NCBI RefSeq assembly: GCF_009754945.1
Contig: NZ_WPIN01000005.1
Span: forward strand, 310,001-374,000
Source of the DNA: Spirosoma arboris
GTDB taxonomy: Bacteria > Bacteroidota > Bacteroidia > Cytophagales > Spirosomataceae
DNA: 64,000 nt
Direction: 5' to 3'
Below the pieces are notes generated by a model. That model saw only the letters and a program-made list of their open reading frames with translations, made no database searches and was not told the DNA's origin. This document shows, piece by piece, positions 1 through 7,450 of this stretch. Every line of letters starts with the position of its first letter. Positions within the stretch are counted from its first letter, which is position 1. Position numbers and translations under genes: made by a program.

Positions 1-797
1 AGGCCATTTCGATGATGTTTGCGGGGCTTACTGTAGCCAATATCATTGGGGTTCCTCTAGGCACTTACATTGGTCACACCATGAGCTGGCGGATAACGTT
101 CGTGATTATTGCGTCTGTTGGCCTGATCACAATGGCTTGTATCCAAAAGCTGCTGCCAGTTATGCCGGTTGCAAGTGAGTCTAATCTTCGCAAAGACCTC
201 AAACTATTTACCCACGTAGAACCCTGGCTTATTTTGGGTATTACAGCCATTGGCACCGGTGGGCTATTTGCCTGGTTCAGTTATATAGCGCCATTATTGA
301 CCGAAGTCGCTCATTTTGGTAGCGACCAGATTACCTGGATTCTGGTACTGGCTGGTTTAGGCATGGCAGCGGGCAACCTCATTGCCGGGCGTACCGCCGA
401 CAGTATTTCACCCATTAAAGCGACCGCTTTATTTCTATTGCTGATGAGCATTTGTCTCTTTGTGGTTTATTATGTCGCACCATTCCAGATACCACTATTG
501 GGAATGACATTTATTACGGGTGCCATTGCCTTCTCGTTGGGCGCTCCAATCCAGATTTTAATGATTCGGGCAGCTAATGGTTCCGAAATGCTGGCGTCAT
601 CGGTTAGTCAGGCAGGATTTAATATTGGAAATGCGCTGGGTGCTTACTTAGGTGGATTACCCATTGCTGCCGGCTTAGGCTATACGTCTCCTCAATTGGT
701 GGGCGCCATGCTGGCGTTTACTGGTTTTATCATGGCGATGATGATGTACTTCCGGCAGAAGGAAGCCGAAAACTTCGAACTATCGCACGGACACTAA
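1..797 (+). CDS. MFS transporter, 5'-truncated by window edge
   Basis: This is the C-terminal part of a major facilitator superfamily exporter, probably of the DHA1 (AraJ/sugar-efflux or drug-efflux) type. The reading frame is open to the left edge, so the start and roughly the first 130 residues lie outside the window. What is seen is a run of hydrophobic helices with small-residue packing motifs (GLGMAAGNLIAGR; SVSQAGFNIGNALGAYLGG), the latter typical of the last third of DHA1 proteins. It would sit in the inner membrane and move a small solute by proton antiport; the substrate cannot be read from the sequence. A clear hairpin terminator follows at 835-877. Confidence 0.85.
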   Translation, partial: AISMMFAGLTVANIIGVPLGTYIGHTMSWRITFVIIASVGLITMACIQKLLPVMPVASESNLRKDLKLFTHVEPWLILGITAIGTGGLFAWFSYIAPLLTEVAHFGSDQITWILVLAGLGMAAGNLIAGRTADSISPIKATALFLLLMSICLFVVYYVAPFQIPLLGMTFITGAIAFSLGAPIQILMIRAANGSEMLASSVSQAGFNIGNALGAYLGGLPIAAGLGYTSPQLVGAMLAFTGFIMAMMMYFRQKEAENFELSHGH

Positions 798-834
798 GCA
801 ACGACCGATTAAACAAAATTAGTCTTAGACTATC

Positions 835-877
835 AACGGATTCCGTACATTGAGACGGAATCCGTTTTTGTTTTTTT
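835..877 (+). terminator. Rho-independent terminator after the MFS gene
   Basis: A 12-bp perfect inverted repeat (835-846 with 855-866, stem AACGGATTCCGT, 8-nt loop) is followed at once by a T-rich tract (about 864-877). It closes the MFS transcription unit before the SPFH gene starts at 891. Confidence 0.85.
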
Positions 878-890
878 AACCTTTCTATTC

Positions 891-1856
891 ATGAGCTTTC
901 TGGGTATACTTCTGGTACTGGCGATTATTGTCGTCTATCTTTCCGTCGTCATTGTGCAACAGGGCACAGTCGCAGTTATTACCGTTTTTGGTAAATATTC
1001 CCGTGTGATGACACCGGGTTTGAATTTTAAAATTCCGTTTATTGAATTTATTTACCGACGCATTTCGATCCAGAACCGCTCTGCCGAATTGGCGTTTCAG
1101 GCCATCACTGCAGATCAGGCTAATGTGAACTTTAAGGCGATGCTGGTTTATTCAGTCCTGAATCAGGGTGAAGAAGTCATTAAAAACGTAGCATTCAAAT
1201 TCATTGACGAAGCCTCATTTATGCAGGCACTCATCCGAACCATCGAAGGCTCTATCCGTAGTTTTGTGGCTACCAAACGCCAGTCCGAAATTCTGGCGTT
1301 GCGCTCCGAAATCATCGAACACGTTAAATCGCAACTCGATGTTCTACTCGAAAGCTGGGGGTATCACCTTACCGATTTACAACTGAACGATATCGCATTC
1401 GATGAAGTCATTATGCGTTCGATGGCGCAGGTAGTAGCCTCCTCAAACCTGAAAGCAGCTGCCGAAAACGAAGGTCAAGCGCTGCTGATTACTAAAACTA
1501 AAGCCGCTCAGGCCGAGGGGAATGCGATTCAGATTTCGGCCGAAGCGGAGAAAACAGCCTCTCAATTACGTGGTCAGGGTGTGGCTCTGTTCCGGGAAGA
1601 AGTTGCCAAAGGTATGGCTGAATCGGCAAAAGTAATGAACGAGGCCAATCTGGATGCTTCCCTAATTTTGTTCTCGATCTGGACCGAAGCCATAAAGCAT
1701 TTTGCCGAGAACGGGAAGGGCAATGTTATTTTCCTCGATGGCTCAACTGAAGGTATGGAGAAAACAATGAAACAGCTACTTGCCGTTGAAACGATGAACC
1801 GAGGTGGCGGCTCAGGTGGTATCATTACCCCACCATCGACACCAGCCAAGAGGTAA
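891..1856 (+). CDS. SPFH/band-7 family membrane protein
   Basis: A 321-residue member of the stomatin/prohibitin/flotillin/HflK-C family. Residues about 3-25 form one N-terminal membrane helix. The SPFH domain follows (GTVAVITVFGKYSRVMTPGLNF, then an IQNRSAEL strand), and then a long Ala/Glu-rich coiled coil (about residues 185-245) of the kind that lets these proteins form ring or cage oligomers at the membrane. The C-terminus is a Gly/Pro-rich tail. Family members organise membrane microdomains or regulate membrane proteases. No NfeD-like partner is adjacent, so a specific role cannot be assigned. The universal stress protein 30 bp downstream is on the same strand and could be co-transcribed. 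Confidence 0.88.
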   Translation: MSFLGILLVLAIIVVYLSVVIVQQGTVAVITVFGKYSRVMTPGLNFKIPFIEFIYRRISIQNRSAELAFQAITADQANVNFKAMLVYSVLNQGEEVIKNVAFKFIDEASFMQALIRTIEGSIRSFVATKRQSEILALRSEIIEHVKSQLDVLLESWGYHLTDLQLNDIAFDEVIMRSMAQVVASSNLKAAAENEGQALLITKTKAAQAEGNAIQISAEAEKTASQLRGQGVALFREEVAKGMAESAKVMNEANLDASLILFSIWTEAIKHFAENGKGNVIFLDGSTEGMEKTMKQLLAVETMNRGGGSGGIITPPSTPAKR

Positions 1857-1886
1857 ACATAGTTTGCGATTTACGGTTTTCAGTAT

Positions 1887-2615
1887 ATGACAGACTTACT
1901 ATTCCCTACCGATTTTTCGACCAACACGACAGCTGCTCTGGATTGGGTTCGACTTTTCGCCCACAAAACGGGCGCAACCATTACATTGTTGCACGTTTTT
2001 CAACCCATGATTCCCGACTCCACGTTACCAACCATGGGCGATCCGGGATTGGGCTTTATAGCTTCGCAGGAAATTGAAGACATTAGCCGGCAACGATTGG
2101 GCCAATTAGCCGACGAACTTCGCGCTGAAGGTCTTTCTGTAGAAGTAGAATGGCGCATTGGATTTGTCGATGACGGCATCCTGGATGCAGCAAAAGAACG
2201 TTCGATCGATCTGATTGTAATGGGCCGAAGTGATCTGAGCACCTTCTTCGACCGATTGGCAGGTAGTGCCGTTACTGATGTAGCCGATGAGGCCCGGTGC
2301 CCGGTTCTCATTGTGCCCACTACACCCGAAGGCCACGCAGTTCGTCCGGCTCAGGTGCATACGATTGCCTATGCTATGCAACCTGAAACGACGCAGGCTC
2401 AAGTGTCTTTCCAGACAGATTCACTCGTGAAAGCCTTTGATGCACAACTGCTTATTCTGACCGAGGATCAACTGGAAGATACCCATGTCGACCTGATTGT
2501 GATGGAGTTACATCCCGCATCGGGTTTTCTGGATAGTCTATTTCATCCCAATCACGTTGCCAAACTGATTGAAAAATCGGAGGTTCCCGTGTTGGTTTAC
2601 CACAAAGAAAAGTGA
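1887..2615 (+). CDS. Universal stress protein, tandem UspA domains
   Basis: A 242-residue protein with two UspA folds. The first (residues about 1-148) starts with the usual LLFPTDFS strand and contains an ATP-binding-type segment: MGRSDLST, then LAGSAVTDVADEARCPVLIVP. The second half (about 155-242) keeps the fold (LIVMELHP, ending SEVPVLVYH) but has no G-x(2)-G...G-S/T nucleotide motif, so it is probably a degenerate structural domain. Such cytoplasmic proteins bind ATP or AMP and support survival under stress. It lies 30 bp after the SPFH gene. Confidence 0.88.
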   Translation: MTDLLFPTDFSTNTTAALDWVRLFAHKTGATITLLHVFQPMIPDSTLPTMGDPGLGFIASQEIEDISRQRLGQLADELRAEGLSVEVEWRIGFVDDGILDAAKERSIDLIVMGRSDLSTFFDRLAGSAVTDVADEARCPVLIVPTTPEGHAVRPAQVHTIAYAMQPETTQAQVSFQTDSLVKAFDAQLLILTEDQLEDTHVDLIVMELHPASGFLDSLFHPNHVAKLIEKSEVPVLVYHKEK

Positions 2616-2678
2616 AAGTTGGGCGGTGTCGTGTGGTGTCGGCGGGGCCGCCTGCGCGGTACTTATAACCGACACTTT

Positions 2679-2725
2679 AGGTTTCTCAAAACCTATTGTT
2701 TACACCGATCGGTTTTGAGAAACCT
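2679..2725. repeat. Palindromic intergenic repeat, family A copy 1
   Basis: A 15-bp perfect inverted repeat (2679-2693 with 2711-2725, AGGTTTCTCAAAACC) with a 17-nt loop lies between convergent genes. Just to its left (about 2625-2676) are degenerate pieces GTGTGGTGTCGG and ACCGACAC. The same core, GGTTTTGAGAAACC flanked by GTGTCGG/CCGACAC, recurs as a compact hairpin at 44193-44222, which marks this as an interspersed repeat rather than a simple terminator. Confidence 0.7.
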
Positions 2726-2730
2726 CATAA

Positions 2731-2750
2731 GTCAGATTCTTAAATCTGAC
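2731..2750. terminator. Small hairpin overlapping the osmC stop
   Basis: GTCAGATT-CTTA-AATCTGAC is an 8-bp perfect stem with a 4-nt loop. Its right arm lies inside the last codons of the leftward OsmC gene (2732-3229), so the final residues SDLRI are encoded by the hairpin. It may act in mRNA 3'-end formation; there is no strong U tract. Confidence 0.4.
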
Positions 2751-3229
2751 TTCACTGTATCTATTGCATTACAAGTTGGTTGGTGATGAACCGGGAAGTT
2801 GCAGGAGTTGGCAATAAAGCAGAGTTTATTTGCCTGATGATGCAATTCATTGGCTTTGGCAATCATCGATTCCTCGGCAACAATAATAGTTGGATACAGT
2901 GTAACTTCAGTAAAATGCCCTCCCCCATCTGGCGTTTCGGTCATAACTCCCGTAGCGTTATCGATATACTCAATCACGACGACGCCAGCAACTGCACACA
3001 GGTGCAAATATGACAACATGTGGCAACTGGATAGAGATGCAACCAATAACTCTTCCGGGTTGTACTTTGTCTTATCACCCCGAAAAGAAGGGTCCGATGA
3101 GCCCAGAAGATCTGGCTTGTTTCCGACGGAAATAGTATGACTTCGTTCGTACGAGCGGTACGTACTTGTCCCTTCTCCTTTATTGCCAGTCCATGTTGTT
3201 GTTAGTGCGTATTGATGCTGTTTTGCCAT
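2732..3229 (-). CDS. OsmC/Ohr family peroxiredoxin-like protein
   Basis: A 165-residue protein with the OsmC fold. The first conserved cysteine is C69 in LVASLSSCHMLSYLHL on the long central helix; the second is C137 in NKLCFIANSCNFPV. Family members use this pair to reduce organic hydroperoxides. The GNKPDLLGSSDPSFRGD segment is typical of the OsmC branch. C143 is an extra cysteine close to the resolving position. It is the last gene of the leftward five-gene set starting at 5710, 33 bp after the PaiB-like gene. Its C-terminus runs into a small hairpin. Confidence 0.88.
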   Translation of the reverse strand: MAKQHQYALTTTWTGNKGEGTSTYRSYERSHTISVGNKPDLLGSSDPSFRGDKTKYNPEELLVASLSSCHMLSYLHLCAVAGVVVIEYIDNATGVMTETPDGGGHFTEVTLYPTIIVAEESMIAKANELHHQANKLCFIANSCNFPVHHQPTCNAIDTVKSDLRI

Positions 3230-3262
3230 TGCTAATCTCGTCTAAACCAAGTTCTATTCAGT

Positions 3263-3895
3263 TTACTTACCTACCTCTGGTCGTCGGGCGGCCATTTCAT
3301 CTGCTAGTTCAGCAGCACCAGAATTGCCCGTTTGTCGTAGTTCCGAAACAATATTCTGGTAGTTTTTGTCGTCACGATTTTGGCTCAATTTAGCCACTCC
3401 CTGTATAGAATCTATGGTCATAGTAAAGGCAACAATACCGCGCATTTCTTTACGGACATAGTCTTCTGTCATGCTGTCAACCGAGACTGGACATTTCGAG
3501 TGAGCTTCGTATTTGTCAACCTGTTGGCGTAAAACTTCCAGTGCTTCATCTTCTGATAAAATGCTTGTTCGACCCGTAACCTGTACCGCAAGATAGTTCC
3601 AGGTAGGCACATTCACATGATCGTACCAGGAGGAAGAAATATAACTATGAGCGCCAGAGAAGACGGCCAGAGCTGGTGTATCGCTACTTAATAGCTTCCA
3701 TTGTGGATTCGCTTTCGACAAGTGACCCACTAGTCGAAATTGGCCATTTGCATCGGGTTGGAGTTCGATGGGTATGTGTGTGGCAACGGGAACCCCATCA
3801 TTGCCCGTTGTGACTAGCAACCCAAACGAATTGTCTCGAATGAACTGATACAAGGTCTCACGGTCCGTTTCCTGAAAAGTTTTAGGGATATACAT
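3263..3895 (-). CDS. PaiB-like FMN-binding negative regulator family protein
   Basis: 210 residues matching the PaiB/FMN-binding split-barrel family across the whole length: MYIPKTF start, GLLVTTGNDGVPVATHIP strand pair, HLSKANPQW, AVFSGAHSYISSSWY and VPTWNYLAVQVTG. These segments form the flavin pocket in related proteins. PaiB of Bacillus is encoded with the polyamine acetyltransferase PaiA and is described as a negative regulator of sporulation and degradative enzymes. Here a GNAT acetyltransferase and a LysE-type exporter lie immediately upstream, which suggests a polyamine or amine link. The biochemical role is not established by the sequence. Confidence 0.87.
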   Translation of the reverse strand: MYIPKTFQETDRETLYQFIRDNSFGLLVTTGNDGVPVATHIPIELQPDANGQFRLVGHLSKANPQWKLLSSDTPALAVFSGAHSYISSSWYDHVNVPTWNYLAVQVTGRTSILSEDEALEVLRQQVDKYEAHSKCPVSVDSMTEDYVRKEMRGIVAFTMTIDSIQGVAKLSQNRDDKNYQNIVSELRQTGNSGAAELADEMAARRPEVGK

Positions 3896-3930
3896 AGCTA
3901 TCGTTGTTAATGCAATTAAGTGAATATGGG

Positions 3931-4563
3931 TTACTTTCCTTTATCAATGGCCATCCGCACAGCCAACCCAGTCAGGATACTCGCCATAATCCATTTTTGC
4001 GCTCGTATGTAGGCCGGGCGGGCCTGAAACCAGCGCGCCATACGTGCCGCCGATAATATAATCATAAAATTAACTGTAGCACTAACCAGCAGTTGTGTAA
4101 GCCCCAATTCAATATTTTGTGTTAGCAACGAGCCATATTCTGGCCGGGTAAACTGTGGAAAGAAGGACAGATAAAAGACGGCTACTTTGGGGTTCAATAC
4201 ATTAGTAAGAAAGCCCATTTGAAACAATTTTCGGTTTGAGTCGTGAGCTAGTTTCCGTGTCTCGAAAGGAGAACTCCCACCCGGTTTGATGGCTTCCCAG
4301 GCCAGATAGAGCAAATAGCCAATACCAAACCAACGCAGGATTTCATACGCCATCGGAATAGCCATAAATATGGCTGTCAGTCCAAAGGATACCAGAAAGA
4401 TATGTACTAAAAAGCCTGTCAACACACCCACTAGTGAGAGAAACCCGGCACGCCGTCCCTGCGTAATGGATCGGGAAATAATATAAATCATGTTCGGCCC
4501 AGGGCTAAGCACCAAACCCAGCGCAGCCAGCGCAAACAGTAGTAAATCGTTGATAGGGAGCAT
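3931..4563 (-). CDS. LysE/RhtB family amino-acid exporter
   Basis: 210 residues with about six membrane helices and the family hallmark LSPGPNMIYIISRSITQGRRAG near the N-terminus. Further conserved parts are GYLLYLAWEAIK and a NPKVAVFYLSFFPQF segment. LysE/RhtB proteins export basic amino acids, homoserine, threonine or related small amines from the cytoplasm by proton exchange. It is the third gene of the leftward operon, 11 bp after the GNAT gene and 35 bp before the PaiB-like gene. The substrate is not readable, but the neighbouring acetyltransferase makes an amine or its acetyl derivative plausible. Confidence 0.9.
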   Translation of the reverse strand: MLPINDLLLFALAALGLVLSPGPNMIYIISRSITQGRRAGFLSLVGVLTGFLVHIFLVSFGLTAIFMAIPMAYEILRWFGIGYLLYLAWEAIKPGGSSPFETRKLAHDSNRKLFQMGFLTNVLNPKVAVFYLSFFPQFTRPEYGSLLTQNIELGLTQLLVSATVNFMIILSAARMARWFQARPAYIRAQKWIMASILTGLAVRMAIDKGK

Positions 4564-4574
4564 GGTGTTATAGG

Positions 4575-5090
4575 TTAGATTGGAGCACTTTGGTTGTTCA
4601 TAAACAAGACCATCAGCTCTTCATCATAATACATATCTCCATCTTTAATAGCATTTTTCTCGAACGAAAATGAGCGGAAACCTAACTTCTCGTATTGCCG
4701 CTTTGCCCGGCTATTGTTCGCCAAAACCTGTAGGGTAATCTGTTCTAGATCAGTGACTAAGCGTACCCGTCGAATGGTTTCCACTAACAGAATACGTCCT
4801 AAACCCTGACCACTGTATTTATCGGCTACATACATCCCAAAAAGTAAGCCTTTGTGTCTGAATTTCTCATGGTACTGACCTTCACGCTGAAAACTCACCA
4901 CACCTGCCAGTTCGTTGGCAATGTTGAGTATGCCGAGCGTAAAACTATCTGGCGTGCCATTTGTCGGAAAAGGTTTATTGAGTTGGTCGGCGGGGGTACT
5001 TCGAAAACAATCCTGGTGTTTTCTTATGCCCTCTACCAAAAACTGTCGGTAGCCAAAATTTTCCGTGGCGGTTAATTCAATCAGTTTCAT
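4575..5090 (-). CDS. GNAT family N-acetyltransferase
   Basis: A 171-residue acetyltransferase. The acetyl-CoA pyrophosphate loop is seen as KYSGQGLGRILL (Q/R-x-x-G-x-G/A type, about residues 92-103), preceded by the LFGMYVADKYS strand and followed by ITLQVLANNSRAKRQYEKLGF, the usual Asn/Tyr segment of motif B. Its start overlaps the stop of the upstream flavin-fold gene by 4 bp, so the two are translationally coupled. With the PaiB-like gene two positions downstream it recalls the paiAB pair, in which PaiA is a polyamine N-acetyltransferase. The substrate assignment is inference. Confidence 0.87.
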   Translation of the reverse strand: MKLIELTATENFGYRQFLVEGIRKHQDCFRSTPADQLNKPFPTNGTPDSFTLGILNIANELAGVVSFQREGQYHEKFRHKGLLFGMYVADKYSGQGLGRILLVETIRRVRLVTDLEQITLQVLANNSRAKRQYEKLGFRSFSFEKNAIKDGDMYYDEELMVLFMNNQSAPI

Positions 5091-5710
5091 GACAGATAAT
5101 CGGGCAAAGGTATTTCTAAGCTAGTCCCTGCCGGAATGGGTGTTTGGCGTACCGTTTTCAGCGGAATCACGCCTGACCACGTGGGCAGGTTTTCATCTTC
5201 AGGATCATCGTTAGGACCACCAGTACGCACTTTGGCTGAGGCTTCGGCCAGTGAAAAACGGAGCACAGTTGTTTTCCTCATTTCACTATCGGTAGTCGGT
5301 CGAAGGTCATCCCAGCGATTAGGGATAAGATGGTCCGTAATCAAAGCCAGCGCATTCATTCGTTCCGTTTCGTTCGTCACTTTCTCCGCATTGGCAAATA
5401 TCACCACCGACCGATAGTTGACCGAATGGTGAAATGCCGATTTAGCTAATACCAGTCCATCGGCCAGCATGACCGTGATACAAACCGGCGCACCATGCTC
5501 AATAGCGCGAATAAAGTGGCTCCCCACCGAACCATGAATATAAAGTTTATCGCCTTGTCGGGCAAAGGCAGTAGGAATGGCCATAGGTTGGCCATCTACG
5601 GCAAAGCTGACAGTGCAGAATAAAGCTTCGTCCAGAATAGGGTGGATCGTAGCCTCATCGTAATGAGCGCGTTTGGCCAATCGGCTGGGAGTTGTGCGGG
5701 CGGTTTGCAT
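5087..5710 (-). CDS. Pyridoxamine 5'-phosphate oxidase-fold flavoprotein
   Basis: 207 residues with a split-barrel flavin-binding fold. The N-terminal segment (SRLAKRAHYDEATIHPILDEALFCTVSFAVDGQPMAIP) matches the pyridoxamine-oxidase-related family often annotated as nitroimidazole-resistance-like, as do GSHFIRAIEHGAPVCITV and FHHSVNYRSVVIFANAE. These are cytoplasmic FMN- or heme/F420-type redox proteins of mostly unknown substrate. It is the first gene of the leftward operon and is divergent from a MocR/PdxR-type regulator, an arrangement commonly seen for this family. It is probably the main MocR target. Confidence 0.85.
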   Translation of the reverse strand: MQTARTTPSRLAKRAHYDEATIHPILDEALFCTVSFAVDGQPMAIPTAFARQGDKLYIHGSVGSHFIRAIEHGAPVCITVMLADGLVLAKSAFHHSVNYRSVVIFANAEKVTNETERMNALALITDHLIPNRWDDLRPTTDSEMRKTTVLRFSLAEASAKVRTGGPNDDPEDENLPTWSGVIPLKTVRQTPIPAGTSLEIPLPDYLS

Positions 5711-5718
5711 ATCGTAGA

Positions 5719-5736
5719 GACGCCACCCCTGGCGTC
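5719..5736. promoter_or_regulatory. Palindrome in the divergent MocR/flavoprotein promoter region
   Basis: GACGCCA-CCCC-TGGCGTC is a perfect 7-bp inverted repeat with a 4-bp centre, placed 9 bp upstream of the leftward operon start and about 90 bp upstream of the preferred MocR start. It could be an operator for the MocR regulator or a small interspersed palindrome; similar GAGACGC-type palindromes are scattered in many bacterial genomes. The sequence alone does not decide. Confidence 0.4.
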
Positions 5737-5827
5737 CATTTATGTGTTCTAGTAATTTCTAAGACAAATGTCGTTCTTTGCCGGACTAGTAGAATCGTCC
5801 AATTTGAAGAAAATAGATAGTCCAGTT

Positions 5828-7318
5828 ATGCTACCATTCAAATCGCTGATTCAGGTCGACAAAGCATTGACCACTCCTGTTTTTCTGCAACTGAGCGATC
5901 AACTAAGCCAGCTTATTCGTAAAGGCACATTACTACCGGGTTATCGCTTGCCGGGTTCACGTCAACTAGCGGAGCTGCTTTCCTTAAATCGTCAAACGAT
6001 CGTAGCGGCTTATGATGAAGGATTGGCGCAGGGCTGGCTTGAAAGCCGTTCTGGTAGTGGCACCTATGTAGCAACTCACCTTGCGGAGGTTAACCCACAG
6101 GCGTTGGTTGTAAATGATAGAGATGCCACACCTTTAAGTTCTGACATCCCTACTAAACAACCTGGCTATGCTTTTGAATCAATCAGTTTTCTGATGCGGC
6201 CTGTACTCACCAATCAGGCAGGATTACGACTGGATGATGGATTTCCGGATACTAGGTTGGCGCCTATGGATGAGCTGAGCCGGGCATATCGCTCGTATTT
6301 TAGTTGGGGAAATCCGCAGAAACACTTTGGATACGGTGATACAAAAGGACATTTGTTATTACGGGAACAGCTCTCAATTCATCTGAATGAAACCCGTGGT
6401 CTGCGCACAACACCCGACAATGTCCTGATTACGCGCGGTAGTATTATGGGCTTACACCTCACCTGTCAGGTGTTATTACGTCCGGGTGATGTAGTTGTAA
6501 CAGGCGAAACGACCTGGGCAGGAGCCACGATGAATATACTAAAAACAGGCGCGTCGGTGCTGACGGTTTCTGTCGATCAACACGGTATGGACATTGATAC
6601 GTTAGAGACTCTTTGCCAAAAACAACCAATTCGAATGGTCTTTGTAACGCCCCATCATCACTATCCCACGACAGTAACCCTTCGCGCTGATCGGCGAGCT
6701 CGGCTATTACAACTTGCTGAACAGTATGGCTTTGTGGTCATGGAAGATGATTATGATTACGATTTTCACTACCTCAGCCGACCAATTCTCCCGCTGGCTA
6801 GTGCCGACCAGCATGGTATGGTTGTTTATGTAGGCTCACTAACGAAATCGGTTGCCCCAGCTTTTCGAATTGGGTACGTAGTGGCTCCAACAGCCTTGAT
6901 TGACGAGCTCGCGCGGCTTCGACGCATCATCGACCGACAAGGCGATCCAATGCTTGAGTTTGCTATTGGACAGCTACTTAAAACTGGCGATTTGAAACGT
7001 CATTTCCGTAAAGCCCTACGCACCTACCACGCCCGACGTGACCATTTCTGTGAGTTATTGACAACAGAACTATCGGACATTATTCAGTTTACCAAACCCG
7101 ATGGCGGAATGGCTGTCTGGGCAACATTCGATCCTACTATAGATATGGAATTAATGGCCCAACAGGCCGCTCGCGCGGGATTGTCCTTATCGAATGGAAT
7201 AGCCCATAATCCACCGAGTCAGCGACTCAATGGAACGCGGTTGGGTTTTGCTTCAAGTACTGAAGTAGAATTGGAGCAGAGTGTAGCTGTATTAAAGAAG
7301 ATCTTAAAAGATTGCTGA
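5828..7318 (+). CDS. MocR/PdxR-type GntR regulator with aminotransferase domain
   Basis: About 496 residues from the ATG at 5828 (MLPFKSLIQVDK); an in-frame ATG at 5768 would add 20 residues of poor family likeness. The N-terminal GntR winged helix (TPVFLQLSDQLSQLIRKGTLLPGYRLPGSRQLAELLSLNRQTI) is joined to a class-I aminotransferase fold. The PLP-binding lysine is seen in GSLTKSVAPAFRIGY (K340 from this start), with MEDDYDYDFHY before it. MocR proteins sense PLP or amino compounds and control adjacent genes. This one is divergent from the five-gene operon at 2732-5710 and is the likely regulator. A strong bidirectional terminator follows at 7379-7433. Confidence 0.9.
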   Translation: MLPFKSLIQVDKALTTPVFLQLSDQLSQLIRKGTLLPGYRLPGSRQLAELLSLNRQTIVAAYDEGLAQGWLESRSGSGTYVATHLAEVNPQALVVNDRDATPLSSDIPTKQPGYAFESISFLMRPVLTNQAGLRLDDGFPDTRLAPMDELSRAYRSYFSWGNPQKHFGYGDTKGHLLLREQLSIHLNETRGLRTTPDNVLITRGSIMGLHLTCQVLLRPGDVVVTGETTWAGATMNILKTGASVLTVSVDQHGMDIDTLETLCQKQPIRMVFVTPHHHYPTTVTLRADRRARLLQLAEQYGFVVMEDDYDYDFHYLSRPILPLASADQHGMVVYVGSLTKSVAPAFRIGYVVAPTALIDELARLRRIIDRQGDPMLEFAIGQLLKTGDLKRHFRKALRTYHARRDHFCELLTTELSDIIQFTKPDGGMAVWATFDPTIDMELMAQQAARAGLSLSNGIAHNPPSQRLNGTRLGFASSTEVELEQSVAVLKKILKDC

Positions 7319-7378
7319 TACACGGCCGTGATATCCACCTATACTATCTATCCAACCAATAAGGCCTAAAGGCCAGAT

Positions 7379-7433
7379 AGTATAATTCAAAAAGCCCGTC
7401 CTAAATGATAGGATGGGCTTTTTGAATTATACT
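7379..7433. terminator. Bidirectional hairpin terminator
   Basis: A 24-bp inverted repeat (7379-7402 with 7410-7433, one G/T wobble, 7-nt loop) with an AAAAAGCCC...GGGCTTTTT core lies between the convergent MocR gene and the susD gene. Both strands end in a T-run, so it can serve both. Confidence 0.9.
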
Positions 7434-7450
7434 CTAGTTAAGCAATCCGA

